A program made the translations under genes and the position numbers. From an uncultured Lachnospiraceae bacterium (lineage in GTDB: Bacteria; Bacillota; Clostridia; Lachnospirales; Lachnospiraceae), in contig ONIH01000002.1 in the NCBI GenBank assembly GCA_900317825.1, positions 1-64,000 on the forward strand: a stretch of DNA of 64,000 nt, written 5' to 3'. This document shows positions 18,998-28,962 of the stretch, piece after piece. Numbering within the stretch: the first letter of the stretch is position 1; the number at the start of each line of letters is the position of its first letter. The notes below the pieces were generated by a model. That model made no database searches. It saw only the letters and a list, made by a program, of their open reading frames with translations, and was not told where the DNA came from.

Positions 18998-19573
18998 ATG
19001 CAAAAATTCATTCGTAACCTAAAGGACTCCGCAGCAGAACTGAAAAATATAAGGAGTCTGTGCACTGTGGCGATGCTTATGGCACTATCGGTGGTACTTA
19101 ATATGGTATCTACGATAAATATTGGCCAGTTCATCCACATCGGACTTTCATGGCTTCCGAAGGTAATGATCTCGGTCCTGTTCGGACCGGTGACGGGGGC
19201 AGTATCAGCTGCAGCGCTTGACATCTTAAACTACGCAGTCCGCCCGGATGGGCCGTTTTTTCCGGGATTTACTTTAGGCTCCACTGTAGCGGCATTTATC
19301 TACGGAGTATTTTTCTACAGGAAAAAAGTGACGGTAGTAAGGACCTTTGTGGCAAAAGGCATAGTCACAGTGATCGATAATATCATCCTCAACACCCTCT
19401 GGCTCTCGATCCTATACGGCCAGGCTTTTAAGGCACTTTTCTTCCCGAGACTTATAAAGAACCTGATCACCTGGCCTATCTACAGCCTGTTACTCTTTAC
19501 AGTGATGACTGCGGTCGAAAGGACTAAGGCAGGAGAACTTTTAAGAGCGCATCATTATCCGAAGGCTTCATAA
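18998..19573 (+). CDS. folT: Folate-specific S component of an ECF transporter
   Basis: 191 residues from ATG 18998, which has AAAGGAGG seven bases upstream. It is a small membrane protein with about five to six hydrophobic segments and the S-component pattern: an N-terminal ALSVVLNMVS helix, GLSWLPKVMISVLFGPVTGAVSAAALDILNY, and a PFFPGFTLGSTVAAFIYGVFFYR block typical of FolT. It binds folate and works with the shared EcfA/A'/T energy module, which is not in this window. The THF riboswitch directly upstream supports the substrate. Its last 50 bases overlap the 3' end of the aminotransferase gene on the other strand. Confidence 0.93.
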   Translation: MQKFIRNLKDSAAELKNIRSLCTVAMLMALSVVLNMVSTINIGQFIHIGLSWLPKVMISVLFGPVTGAVSAAALDILNYAVRPDGPFFPGFTLGSTVAAFIYGVFFYRKKVTVVRTFVAKGIVTVIDNIILNTLWLSILYGQAFKALFFPRLIKNLITWPIYSLLLFTVMTAVERTKAGELLRAHHYPKAS

Positions 19574-20612
19574 AGCAGATGCGGATGTAACGGTCGGAGA
19601 GGAACGGGAAGGTCGAGCAGTCCCTTATCATCAGCTTCTGTCTGATACATTTTTCAAAAAGTGAATGGCTGTCTTCGGATCCATCAAGGACCTGAAGCAG
19701 CATGAAGTTTGCGTTAGGATAGTACGGTTTAAAAGCCGTACTATTTTTAAATATATCGAAAAGCCTCTTTCTCTCGGTAAAGATCAGGCCTTTTGTGGCT
19801 TTGATGTAATCAGTGTCTGAGAACATGATCTTGCCGGCTTCTTCGGCGAGGGATGAGATCATCCACGGGTTCTTCTTCTGGTTTATCTCTTTGAGGAGGT
19901 CTTCGTTTCCGGTGACAGCGTAACCTAAGCGGAGCCCTGGAGCCGCGAAGAACTTCGAAGTGCCACGGAGAACTATCAGGTTATTATAGTCTGAGGTAAG
20001 CGGTACTGAAGTGATCTCGGGTTCATTCGATGTGAACTCGACATAGGTCTCGTCTACCATCACATAGATATCGTGCTCCTTGCAGGAGTCGAGGATGCGG
20101 CGCATATCACGGTTCGTGATGACAGACGAAGTCGGGTTATTCGGGTTACAGAGGACTATAAGGTCCAGGTCATCCGAGAGCCTTTCTATAAAGTCATCTA
20201 CAGGCATCGTAAAATCATTTTCTTCGCGGAGCGGATAGTAGGAAGTGCGGCCGCCGTTTAAGGTGATCTCACGCTCGTACTCAGAGTAGGTAGGCCCGAG
20301 TATCAGGGCTTTCTTTGGGGCTGTGACCTGGACGAAAAGAGAGATAAGCTCCGTAGAGCCGTTTCCGACTATGATATTTTTCTCATCGCAGGAGGCATAG
20401 GCGGCGATAGACTTCTTTAAGTCAGTGTAGTCCCTGTCAGGATAAGTCTCTATGCAGTGGATGTGCTTTGCCAGATCCTCAGAGAGCTTCGGGGAGATGC
20501 CTAAGGAATTTACATTTGCGGAGAAGCTTACTATCTCCTCTTTTTTGATCCCGTACATTTTTTCAATGAGTTCAAGGTCGCTGCCGTGGAAGTGGTCTTT
20601 ATGTTTAAGCAT
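19524..20612 (-). CDS. PLP-dependent class I/II aminotransferase (HisC/CobD-like)
   Basis: 362 residues. A fold-type I aminotransferase of the histidinol-phosphate aminotransferase/CobD group: FSANVNSLGISP near the start, YPDRDYTDLKKSIA, GNGSTELI, LCNPNNPTS, DETYVEF, and the PLP-lysine block LRGTSKFFAAPGLRLGY (lysine near residue 223). FSANVNPLG is closest to CobD (threonine-phosphate decarboxylase) and related enzymes, but no cobalamin gene is nearby and no other CobD marker decides it. A good ribosome binding site (AAGGAG) precedes ATG 20612. The gene is convergent with folT and overlaps it by 50 bases. Confidence 0.85.
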   Translation of the reverse strand: MLKHKDHFHGSDLELIEKMYGIKKEEIVSFSANVNSLGISPKLSEDLAKHIHCIETYPDRDYTDLKKSIAAYASCDEKNIIVGNGSTELISLFVQVTAPKKALILGPTYSEYEREITLNGGRTSYYPLREENDFTMPVDDFIERLSDDLDLIVLCNPNNPTSSVITNRDMRRILDSCKEHDIYVMVDETYVEFTSNEPEITSVPLTSDYNNLIVLRGTSKFFAAPGLRLGYAVTGNEDLLKEINQKKNPWMISSLAEEAGKIMFSDTDYIKATKGLIFTERKRLFDIFKNSTAFKPYYPNANFMLLQVLDGSEDSHSLFEKCIRQKLMIRDCSTFPFLSDRYIRICFMKPSDNDALLKVLLP

Positions 20613-20631
20613 TTAAAATAACTCCTTTTTG

Positions 20632-20660
20632 TTGAATAAATAAGACAAAACATTTATAAT
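20632..20660 (+). promoter_or_regulatory. SigA promoter of the DUF5717 operon
   Basis: TTGAAT (20632-20637), a 17-base spacer and TATAAT (20655-20660). It faces the minus-strand promoter with the two -10 boxes one base apart, so only one polymerase can be bound at a time. Confidence 0.65.
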
Positions 20661-20661
20661 C

Positions 20662-20689
20662 ATTATAGTATTTTTGACATTTATGTAAA
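20662..20689 (-). promoter_or_regulatory. SigA promoter of the aminotransferase gene
   Basis: On the minus strand, TTTACA (20689-20684), a 16-base spacer and TATAAT (20667-20662). The -10 element begins one base away from the -10 of the divergent plus-strand promoter. Confidence 0.65.
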
Positions 20690-20703
20690 GAAAGGACTTT
20701 CCT

Positions 20704-23700
20704 TTGAAAGAAAAAATCCTTGATCTGACAGAAGGAGAATTCGAACGGGACTTCCCGGCTGCCTTAAGTGACCCTGACAGGATCGAAAAAAAGGGTATAG
20801 AAGGACATGACATAGCCGGTAGCATCCGCATATATACAGACAGCGACCTGCCTTTAGAGGGACAGGTCTTTTCGTCGAACCCTTATGTCAGCACTGAACA
20901 GAAGGATTTTTGCGGAAGGGAAGCCATTCTTGATTTTACGGCTCATACGGCCGGTTTCTACCCGGGACAGAGGCTTGACGGCACTTTTACTATCGTAACA
21001 GACGGCCATAACCTGACAGTTCCATATTCTTTTACCGTCGAAGAAAAATATCCCGAAGCAGAAGGCAGGGAGATAAAGACATTAGAAGACCTGTACGAGC
21101 TTGAAAAAAATGACAGGAGAGAGGCAGTTTCTGTCTTTTCATCTGAGGACTTTAAGAAGCTTCTGGTAAGGCACTTTCCGGAGACTTACCTAAGCTACCG
21201 CTCGCTTACAGGGACTATGGGCTTTACACCGGAGGCTTTAGAGAACTTCCTCTGTGAGAACGGGCTTAAGGACAGGATAAAGCTCCATGTGTTCCCGGCA
21301 GAGCTAGATTATTACGCTGTAAACGAAGACGTGAAGGAGAGTTTCCGCATCACGAGAAATACCGACGGGTACGTGTCTCTGTCATTTGAAGTGCCAGAAG
21401 ACAGTTTCATAAGTCTCTCAAAGACAGAAGCGACTGACGCTGATTTTTACGGCGGGACACTTGAAGTCCCGTTTTTTATAAAAAGTTCCCAGCTCCACAA
21501 GGGAGTAAATACGACAAGCCTTACGATCAGGGGAAATGGTCTCTTGATAAAAAAGGACGTAAACGTTTCTACCTACGGAAAAGGAGAGAAGGTCTATGAG
21601 GAGAGCCGTGAGAGAAAAAAGGTTATCTGCGACGGAATAAAAGGTTATCTCGATTTCAGACTCAGAAAGACAGATACGGCAGCTTTTTTAAAGTCGGCGA
21701 CTGAGACTACAGAATATTTTTTAGATAAAAATCCGGCTGATCTGTTTTCACTGCTATACAGGACCATGGCACAGATAGTGTCAGGAGAAAAGCAGAAGGC
21801 CCTGGTTACCATCGCCATGTTAAAAGAGATGATAACTGACAGAAAGAGTTTTGAGTGGGCGTTTCTTCTGTATCTTTGCACCCTGATGGATCCGGAAGAG
21901 GGATACATAGACAGGATCACGGCTGAGATCGAAGCTATCGAAAAAGAACTCGATGATCCGCGCATTTTCTGGTTCCTTCTTTTTCTACGGAAAGAATACA
22001 CCGAGAACCCGCTTAAGCGATTAAGTGATATCAGAAAGTGGATAAACCGCGGGAACTATTCACCGATCCTCTATGCGGAGGCTTTTGACGTCATAAATGC
22101 CTATCCGCAGTATATAGGACAGCTTGACAGTTTCTCACTCTCAATACTCAGATTCGGACAGAGGAACGGCGTCATCAGTAAAGAGGTAGTCCCGTTCGTA
22201 TCTGAATGTCTCTATGACCTGAAGGACTTCAACGCAGGTGTATTTGACTTTGCGGGGAAGCTCTATGACAGATACGATGATGACATGCTGCTTTCGTCTA
22301 TAGTCTCGTATCTGCTAAGGAACAGATGCATCGGGAAGAAATACGCTATCTGGTACAAGCGCGGGATAGAGGTAGACCTGAACCTGACGGGAATATACGA
22401 AAACTATATGTACTGCGTGGATGAGGCGGATACTGATATGCTCTCGCAGCTACTTCTGATGTATTTCTCCTACGATAATAACGAGCTCTCAGAAGAGAAA
22501 AAAGAGTACCTTTACGCAAATGTGATCATGTACAAGGAACGCCGGGCTGATATATACGAGTCATATAAGGCGCAGACAGAGCGCTTCGCTATTGAGAAGC
22601 TCCAGGAGGGAAAAATCGACGATTTTCTCTCGGTGATATACAGAGACCTGTACAAAAGAGATTTTTTCGATGATGAGCTTAAGAAAAAGCTGTACGCTTT
22701 AAAGGATTCTGTAAAGGTCTTCTGCCTTTCACAGGAGTCGGGAAGACTCTCGATATATACGGAGAGGCTTAAGAAACCGTTCGAGACAGATCTGAAGAAT
22801 CACTCGGCGATCATACAGATAAAAGACGACGACTTCTTTACTGTGCTTACAAACCAGAACGGAGTGTTCGCTGAAAAAGAGCTGTTCTATACGGAAAAGC
22901 TTTTACCGGAGTTAGACGAAGAGGAAGACGAAAAGTCCGGAAAAGACATACGCATAACAGGCGAGACAGAAGAGGCATTTGCAGACCATATCATAGCAGA
23001 AAATGACTATGATGCTGTTACTGTAGATGATATACCTGATGAAGTAAAACTCCAGAACAGAAGGCCTGAGGTAGTCACCTTTATCCTGAGACATCTGATA
23101 GAAGAAGACAGGACTGATAAGGCCTTTTCTCTGATGAAGGAAGTATATGGATTCCAGGTTCCGGAGAACCAGCTCCTCCATCTGGCTACACAGGAGTGTC
23201 AGAAAAATGAGCCTGATGAATTCCTTACAGGACTCTCTGTCTGGCTCCTGGACCACTATCTGTCGAATAAGGTGACACTAGACTATCTGTGCCGCAACTA
23301 CGAGGGTCCTACTTCTGATCTCATCTGTGTATTCAAGTACGCTAAGGCGAGAGGATGTGAGGTAAGCAGTCTGGCAGGACATATCATAGAGCAGATGATC
23401 TTCGAAGAGGGAGATTATCCGGAAGCAGCGGATGCCTTTATGTCGTACAGGATAGTTCATCCGGATATGAACCTCGTGAGGGCTTACGTGACATATTTTT
23501 CAGACAGGTATGTCAGAGGTGAAAAAGAAGAGACAGATGAGGCCTTCTTCAGGTACATAAAGGATATGTACGTATCTGATCACGGCGTAAACTCGAGCAT
23601 AAAGACCGCGCTCTTAAAGCACTACGCTGAGTCCGGTTCGTTGAAGCCTGACCAGCTAAAGACTGCCGAAGCGCTTTTAAGGGATAACCTTCTCGACGGC

Positions 23701-24123
23701 AGGTATTTTTCGTTCTATACGAAAATGGATATACGTCTTGTAAGGGAGTTCGGCCTCTATGAGAGAGTATATACAGAGACGAGGGAAAAACCTGGGAAGG
23801 CTCTTACCGCGTGTTTTTATCCTGGAACAGAAAAAGAGTTCTCGCAGGAGATGGAAGAGGTCTATGACAGCATCTATATCACCTCGCTTATACTGTTCCG
23901 TGGAGAGAGCGCTGAGTACGTGATAAAGGATGAAGACGGAAAACAGGTGGCCCGTGGAACTGCTGTAAACCAGAACTACCCAGACAGTGGTTCAAAGAGC
24001 AGATTCGGGCTGATAAATGAGATTTCAGAAGAGGAAAAGAGTTCTGACAGTGCTCTTTCAGACAGTATAAAAGAGTACATAAGGCTTGACCTATCGTCAG
24101 ATGACCTTTTCTCTATGGTGTGA
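20704..24123 (+). CDS. DUF5717 family protein, large and of unknown function
   Basis: 1139 residues from a TTG start, with AAAGG about nine bases upstream; no ATG fits the conserved beginning. I recognise the N-terminus as DUF5717: an EFERDFPA opening, then two beta-rich segments (about 35-130 and 225-315, the second ending KGVNTTSLTIRG). The middle (about 320-1000) is helical repeat-like and rich in charged and aromatic residues, with an acidic stretch (LDEEEDEKSG) near 740. The last 100 residues look beta-rich again. There is no signal peptide and no membrane segment, so it should be cytoplasmic. The next gene (DUF5716) starts three bases after the stop. Function is unknown; a scaffold for the neighbouring ATPase-like protein is my inference. 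Confidence 0.75.
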   Translation: MKEKILDLTEGEFERDFPAALSDPDRIEKKGIEGHDIAGSIRIYTDSDLPLEGQVFSSNPYVSTEQKDFCGREAILDFTAHTAGFYPGQRLDGTFTIVTDGHNLTVPYSFTVEEKYPEAEGREIKTLEDLYELEKNDRREAVSVFSSEDFKKLLVRHFPETYLSYRSLTGTMGFTPEALENFLCENGLKDRIKLHVFPAELDYYAVNEDVKESFRITRNTDGYVSLSFEVPEDSFISLSKTEATDADFYGGTLEVPFFIKSSQLHKGVNTTSLTIRGNGLLIKKDVNVSTYGKGEKVYEESRERKKVICDGIKGYLDFRLRKTDTAAFLKSATETTEYFLDKNPADLFSLLYRTMAQIVSGEKQKALVTIAMLKEMITDRKSFEWAFLLYLCTLMDPEEGYIDRITAEIEAIEKELDDPRIFWFLLFLRKEYTENPLKRLSDIRKWINRGNYSPILYAEAFDVINAYPQYIGQLDSFSLSILRFGQRNGVISKEVVPFVSECLYDLKDFNAGVFDFAGKLYDRYDDDMLLSSIVSYLLRNRCIGKKYAIWYKRGIEVDLNLTGIYENYMYCVDEADTDMLSQLLLMYFSYDNNELSEEKKEYLYANVIMYKERRADIYESYKAQTERFAIEKLQEGKIDDFLSVIYRDLYKRDFFDDELKKKLYALKDSVKVFCLSQESGRLSIYTERLKKPFETDLKNHSAIIQIKDDDFFTVLTNQNGVFAEKELFYTEKLLPELDEEEDEKSGKDIRITGETEEAFADHIIAENDYDAVTVDDIPDEVKLQNRRPEVVTFILRHLIEEDRTDKAFSLMKEVYGFQVPENQLLHLATQECQKNEPDEFLTGLSVWLLDHYLSNKVTLDYLCRNYEGPTSDLICVFKYAKARGCEVSSLAGHIIEQMIFEEGDYPEAADAFMSYRIVHPDMNLVRAYVTYFSDRYVRGEKEETDEAFFRYIKDMYVSDHGVNSSIKTALLKHYAESGSLKPDQLKTAEALLRDNLLDGRYFSFYTKMDIRLVREFGLYERVYTETREKPGKALTACFYPGTEKEFSQEMEEVYDSIYITSLILFRGESAEYVIKDEDGKQVARGTAVNQNYPDSGSKSRFGLINEISEEEKSSDSALSDSIKEYIRLDLSSDDLFSMV

Positions 24124-24126
24124 TAA

Positions 24127-25374
24127 ATGGAAGAAGAGACCATATCAAGGACCGGGGCCGTGTACGGGATCGACATCTCCGAAGACCGCGCACTGATAAG
24201 CTACATAAATCCTGATCAGAAGGAACCGACTACAGTTTCTTTAGTCTACGGAGAGGAAAATTACTGTGTGCCGATGGCTGTTGCAAAGCGCGAGGGGATC
24301 GGGCAGTGGTTTACCGGAGAAGAGGCTGTGAGCAGAGCTGAAGAAGACGGAGTTACTCCGGTACCAGATCTCTATAAAAAGGCTTTAGCCGGCGAGGATA
24401 TCATAGTCGATGCCGACCTTTTTTCGGCGGATGATATTTTTTCCATATACTTAAGGCGGCTCTTTACGATGGCGCAGAATATGAGCGGGATCAAGGAAAC
24501 CCAGCTCGTCGTCTTCTGTGTTCAGGAAGTCACCAAGGAAGTGGTGTCACTTCTTACCCGCTGTTCAGAAAAAAATGGCATCGACCGTGAAAAAGTAGCT
24601 GTCATCGATAAAAAAGAGGCATTTTACTACTACTGCCTGTCTCAGGGACCTGACTTCAGAAGAAATGACATGGCACTTTTCGAGTGCGAGGGTTTAAACG
24701 TCTATGCTCTAAGACTAAATAAAAATGCCTCTGATGACGGTGAGCTCATTACCTTGGATGAGAAGTATTTTACTCTCGATGAAAAGGATAAAGATTCATC
24801 TTTTGATGAAGTGCTAAAGGAGATGCTCAAAGGAAATCTTGTCTCCACTATATATCTGACTGGCTCGGGATTTTCAAGGGACTGGATGAACCTCTCGCTT
24901 CAGAGAGCGCTTCTGGGGCACAGAGTATTTGCGGGACAGAATCTCTATACCAGGGGAGCAGTATATGCCGGGATGGTAAAGACCAGGAGCGTTTCCTGGG
25001 GATACACTTACGTCGGAGACCACGAGCTGAAGCTCAATGTCTCGCTCAAAGTTTCTGACTTAAACGAGCTTAAATTCTATCCGCTTATAAGGGCTGGTGA
25101 GAGCTGGTATGAGGAGAAAGGCGAGTGTGAAGCTATTCTCGACGGTTCTCCGGAAGTGGAGATCTATATCGGAAAGCCTGATTCGAGAAAGACTGTAGTT
25201 TCGGTTCTCAGGCTTAAGGACCTGCCGGTCAGGGAGAACAGACTCACCAGGCTCCGCATCACAGCGACTCCGCTTTCTGATAAGAAGGTAAGCATCCGTA
25301 TCCTGGATCTGGGATTCGGAGAGGTAGCAAGGGGAAGCGGAAAGACTTTTACTACTACGATAGGGATTGACTAA
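24127..25374 (+). CDS. DUF5716 family protein with actin/Hsp70-like ATPase fold
   Basis: 415 residues. The N-terminus VYGIDISEDRALISYIN resembles the phosphate-1 loop of the actin/Hsp70/FtsA superfamily. A second strand pair (NDMALFECEGLNVYALRL, near 190) and a TGSGFSRDWMNLSL block near 255 sit where the phosphate-2 and adenosine motifs would be, but they are divergent, so ATP binding is not certain. The last 100 residues are a beta-rich tail. I recognise the whole as DUF5716, commonly paired with DUF5717. It starts three bases after that gene and its stop overlaps the next start (TAATGG), so it is coupled on both sides. Its role is unknown; it may be a chaperone- or filament-like partner. 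Confidence 0.75.
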   Translation: MEEETISRTGAVYGIDISEDRALISYINPDQKEPTTVSLVYGEENYCVPMAVAKREGIGQWFTGEEAVSRAEEDGVTPVPDLYKKALAGEDIIVDADLFSADDIFSIYLRRLFTMAQNMSGIKETQLVVFCVQEVTKEVVSLLTRCSEKNGIDREKVAVIDKKEAFYYYCLSQGPDFRRNDMALFECEGLNVYALRLNKNASDDGELITLDEKYFTLDEKDKDSSFDEVLKEMLKGNLVSTIYLTGSGFSRDWMNLSLQRALLGHRVFAGQNLYTRGAVYAGMVKTRSVSWGYTYVGDHELKLNVSLKVSDLNELKFYPLIRAGESWYEEKGECEAILDGSPEVEIYIGKPDSRKTVVSVLRLKDLPVRENRLTRLRITATPLSDKKVSIRILDLGFGEVARGSGKTFTTTIGID

Positions 25375-26168
25375 TGGGAGAACTGATACTTTGCAGGCGG
25401 CCGATAGCTGCGGCGCCTTTTTACCTCGAGAGTATTTCTCTTAATGTATATTCACTTGAGGAACTCAGCTGGTTTATTTTTCATCATACTGATATCCTGG
25501 AAAGTGACTTCATCTCAGATGACCTGTTGGACTGGATTTCGGATGAGGCAGGATACAGGGATCTGGCCTTGAGACTTCGCGCAGGCAGAGACGCTAAGAC
25601 GCCTTTTCATGTGCAGATAGAGACTATCCTGGCTTCCTGCGGTTATCTGACACCGAAGGAGATAAAGGATACTGTCAGGGAAGTGCAGCTTTCTGCAGGT
25701 CTTTCGCCTGTAGAAAAGAAGAAAAAGCGCGCCGACCTTCTGATAAAGAACGGCAATATCCGTAAAGGCATCACAGCCTACCAGAAGATTTTAGAGACTG
25801 AAGACTTAAAGCGTGACATCTACGGAAATATCTGCCACGATATCGGATATGCATACGCGAAGCTATTTCTTTTCAAAGAGGCCTCAGACTGGTACAGAAA
25901 GGCTTACGAGCACAATGTAAGCATCAAGAGCCTGATGCAGCTTCTTTTCTGCCTGATGGAGATGGGCGATGAGGACGGCATAAAGGATATAACCGAAACC
26001 TATCACATAAGGGACGAGGAACTGGAGCGTGCCAGAGCAGTTTTCAAGGCAGCAGGCGAGACTAAGAAGGTACAGGAGGCTCAGCAGAAAATGACCTCTG
26101 ACCCGAAAAATATCCACGGATTCATCTCTGAACTGAAGTCTGACTACATCAGAAAGTACGGTGCTTAA
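25374..26168 (+). CDS. TPR-like helical repeat protein, unknown function
   Basis: 264 residues. The first half has no motif I know (it opens [21 protein letters not shown]). From about residue 120 there are at least two tetratricopeptide-like helix pairs: [24 protein letters not shown] and [15 protein letters not shown] followed by [11 protein letters not shown]. Such repeats bind other proteins, so it may link the actin-like protein before it to the coiled-coil membrane protein after it. The start overlaps the DUF5716 stop by one base and the next gene begins two bases after its own stop. No export signal is seen. Confidence 0.65.
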   Translation: MGELILCRRPIAAAPFYLESISLNVYSLEELSWFIFHHTDILESDFISDDLLDWISDEAGYRDLALRLRAGRDAKTPFHVQIETILASCGYLTPKEIKDTVREVQLSAGLSPVEKKKKRADLLIKNGNIRKGITAYQKILETEDLKRDIYGNICHDIGYAYAKLFLFKEASDWYRKAYEHNVSIKSLMQLLFCLMEMGDEDGIKDITETYHIRDEELERARAVFKAAGETKKVQEAQQKMTSDPKNIHGFISELKSDYIRKYGA

Positions 26169-26170
26169 GG

Positions 26171-28945
26171 GTGTTTGGATTTAAAAAGAAAAAAAAGACA
26201 AAAACCGAAGATGAGATATTCGATGATCTGATAGACGAGGCTGCAGCCATAGACGACATGGAAAGTCCGAAGAAGATCGAGCACATGATCCTGGACTCCT
26301 GCGAGCAGATCATTTCGGAGACAAAGGAGATTGAAGGGAAAAAGGCCGAGTACCGGATACTTACTAAGTACTTAGAAGACATAAAGCGCATCCATGAGCT
26401 GAATCCAAAGGAAGCCTCTGCCGTGAAAAAGGCAGCTGCCGCTATAGAGAGGGCACAGAAGAGCAGAAAGACTTTTATCGATGCTCCTAAGACTATATCA
26501 GATGATGCCTATGCCCTGATAGCTGAGAATGAAAGCACGGTGCAGCGTGAGATAGAGAGAATGAAGGAAAACGAAGTCTATCAGTCCAACACCGCTGCAA
26601 AAATGCATGCACTCGAAGCTGACAAGGGTGAGCTGAAGCTGGACTTCGATGAGGCTACCTCTCACAGCTCCTTTGCGAGAAAAATCTGCGTCCTTCTGAT
26701 GGTGCTTTTTGCTGCGAGCTTCGTATTCCTTATCGCAGCAGGCGGATCAGAGGGAGGGACGGCTTCGCAGGTAGCGGGCATTTTTCTTATAGTATTTGCG
26801 GTTCTCGCAATGCTTATCTTCATGTGGCAGGCTTCTTCAATCAGGAGACGAAAAGTACTACTGAGGAACCTAAACTCGACTATCACCCAGCTGAATGTCA
26901 CGAGAATGGAGTACGCGAATGTCACTAAGGCCATAAATGCCACGGCTGACAAGTACCACGTACATTCATCTACTGAGCTTTTGTACCTGTATAATGCTTT
27001 CGATGATTTTAACTACAGGAGAGAGCGGTTCGTAAAAGACGATGAGGACCTGACATACTGGAATGACTATCTGCTGAGACTCTTAGCACCCTTAAGGCTC
27101 TATGACAGCCATATCTGGCTCAAACAGGCGGCAGCCTTAAACCATGAGGACGATATGCAGGAAGTGCATAAAGAACTCGTGGAGAAGAGACAGGCGGTAA
27201 GGGAGCAGATAAGACTTGAGACCCATCAGGTAAAGAGCGAGCGTGACGAGATCGACAGGCTCATGAAGGAAGCAGATTTCTACGTGCCTGAGATAATGGA
27301 GATCATAAAGTCTGTGGATAAGCTCTGCGGACTTGACAGATTAAGAAAAGAAGAGGATGATAGTATCCTGAAGTCTCTCGACGCAGAGGAGACAGAAGAG
27401 AAAAAGACTGTTTCAAAGGAAAAAGCAGAAGAAATAACTATGGAGCCTGTGAACAGGCCAGAGAAAGAAGAGAAGAAAAAAATGAAAGTAAGAACCAGAT
27501 TCGCGCCATCACCTACAGGAAGAATGCATGTGGGAAATCTTCGTACAGCCCTTTATGCTTACCTTATCGCAAAGCATGCGGGTGGTGATTTTATACTTCG
27601 TATAGAGGATACTGACCAGGAGAGATACGTAGAAGGTGCGGTCGATATCATTTACAGGACTCTGAAGGAGACCGGACTTGAGCATGACGAGGGCCCGGAT
27701 AAGGACGGCGGCTGCGGCCCTTATGTCCAGAGCGAGCGTGTAAAGCAGGGCATCTATATGAAATATGCCAAAGAGCTTATCGATAAGGGAGAGGCTTATT
27801 ACTGCTTCTGCACACCTGAGAGACTCGAGAGCTTAAAGCAGGAGGTCGTAGACGAGAACGGTGAGAAGAAGACCATCTCTATCTATGACAAGCACTGTCT
27901 TGGCCTCTCAAAGGAGGAGGTTGAAGCAAACCTAGCCGCTGGAAAGCCTTATGTCATCAGACAGAACAACCCTCGCACAGGAACTACCACCTTCCACGAT
28001 GAGATCTATGGAGATATCACTGTAGATAACAGCGAGCTCGACGACATGATCCTGATAAAGTCTGACGGTTATCCTACTTATAACTTCGCAAACGTCGTTG
28101 ACGACCATCTGATGGGGATCACTCATGTAGTCAGAGGGAACGAGTACCTGTCATCTTCACCTAAGTACAACAGGCTCTATGAGGCATTCGGTTGGGAAAT
28201 CCCTAAGTATATCCACTGCCCGCTGATCACGAACGAGCAGCACCAGAAGCTGTCAAAGAGAAGCGGACACTCGTCATTCGAGGATCTCGTAGATCAGGGA
28301 TATCTGACAGACGCCATAGTGAACTTTGTAGCTCTCTTAGGCTGGAGCCCTGAGGATAACCAGGAGATCATGAACCTGCCTGAGCTCATCGAGAAGTTCG
28401 ACTATCATCATATCAGCAAGTCACCGGCTGTCTTTGACACGACAAAGCTCAAGTGGATGAATGGCGAGTACATCAAAAAAATGGATCCGGCTGTCTTCTG
28501 TAAGAAAGCCCTTCCATATATAAATGAGACTGTAAAGAGAGACTGTGACAAGGAGAAGATCGCTGCCCTGGTACAGTCACGTATCGAGATATTCCCAGAT
28601 ATTGCAGACCTCATAGACTTTTTCGAGGAAGTACCGGAGTACGATACATCGCTTTATGTGAACAAAAAGAACAAGTGCACAGAGGAAAATTCTCTGGAGC
28701 TTCTGAAGTCTGTCCTTCCGGTACTTTCAGGCCAGGATGACTTCTCAAATGACGCGCTTTTCGAGACCTTAAAGGCATTTGCCAAAGAGCACGAGTACAA
28801 GGTTGGCTTCGTTATGTGGCCGCTCCGTACAGCTCTTTCGGGAAAAGCATCTACACCTGGCGGTGCTACACAGATCATGGAGATCCTTGGAAAAGACGAA
28901 TCGCTCCGCCGCATCACAGCTGGCATCGAGAAACTCGAAGCATGA
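26171..28945 (+). CDS. gltX: Coiled-coil membrane protein fused in frame to glutamyl-tRNA synthetase
   Basis: 924 residues from GTG 26171, two bases after the preceding stop. Residues 1-165 are charged and coiled-coil rich (a KKKKKTK lead, then acidic helices). Two membrane helices follow (about 167-190 and 198-221, joined by a Gly/Ser-rich turn), then another coiled coil to about 410 and a linker rich in Lys/Glu. From residue 438 comes a complete class I glutamyl-tRNA synthetase of 487 residues: [14 protein letters not shown] (HIGH-type), the [25 protein letters not shown] block and KLSKR. There is no stop between the two parts. Either the synthetase is tethered to the membrane, or it is also made from the internal ATG at 27482. 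The first part belongs with the DUF5717/DUF5716/TPR genes. Confidence 0.85.
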   Translation: MFGFKKKKKTKTEDEIFDDLIDEAAAIDDMESPKKIEHMILDSCEQIISETKEIEGKKAEYRILTKYLEDIKRIHELNPKEASAVKKAAAAIERAQKSRKTFIDAPKTISDDAYALIAENESTVQREIERMKENEVYQSNTAAKMHALEADKGELKLDFDEATSHSSFARKICVLLMVLFAASFVFLIAAGGSEGGTASQVAGIFLIVFAVLAMLIFMWQASSIRRRKVLLRNLNSTITQLNVTRMEYANVTKAINATADKYHVHSSTELLYLYNAFDDFNYRRERFVKDDEDLTYWNDYLLRLLAPLRLYDSHIWLKQAAALNHEDDMQEVHKELVEKRQAVREQIRLETHQVKSERDEIDRLMKEADFYVPEIMEIIKSVDKLCGLDRLRKEEDDSILKSLDAEETEEKKTVSKEKAEEITMEPVNRPEKEEKKKMKVRTRFAPSPTGRMHVGNLRTALYAYLIAKHAGGDFILRIEDTDQERYVEGAVDIIYRTLKETGLEHDEGPDKDGGCGPYVQSERVKQGIYMKYAKELIDKGEAYYCFCTPERLESLKQEVVDENGEKKTISIYDKHCLGLSKEEVEANLAAGKPYVIRQNNPRTGTTTFHDEIYGDITVDNSELDDMILIKSDGYPTYNFANVVDDHLMGITHVVRGNEYLSSSPKYNRLYEAFGWEIPKYIHCPLITNEQHQKLSKRSGHSSFEDLVDQGYLTDAIVNFVALLGWSPEDNQEIMNLPELIEKFDYHHISKSPAVFDTTKLKWMNGEYIKKMDPAVFCKKALPYINETVKRDCDKEKIAALVQSRIEIFPDIADLIDFFEEVPEYDTSLYVNKKNKCTEENSLELLKSVLPVLSGQDDFSNDALFETLKAFAKEHEYKVGFVMWPLRTALSGKASTPGGATQIMEILGKDESLRRITAGIEKLEA
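27482..28945 (+). other. gltX: GltX module with possible internal translation start
   Basis: The ATG at 27482 gives a GltX of normal length (487 residues) starting [13 protein letters not shown], just as free-standing GltX proteins do. Upstream lies a purine-rich stretch (GAGAAAGAAGAGAAG) that could act as a weak ribosome binding site but is also simply Lys/Glu codons. I see no promoter here. The enzyme charges tRNA-Glu and is essential, so at least this part must be made. Confidence 0.6.
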
Positions 28946-28962
28946 TATAAAGGAGGGAGAGT

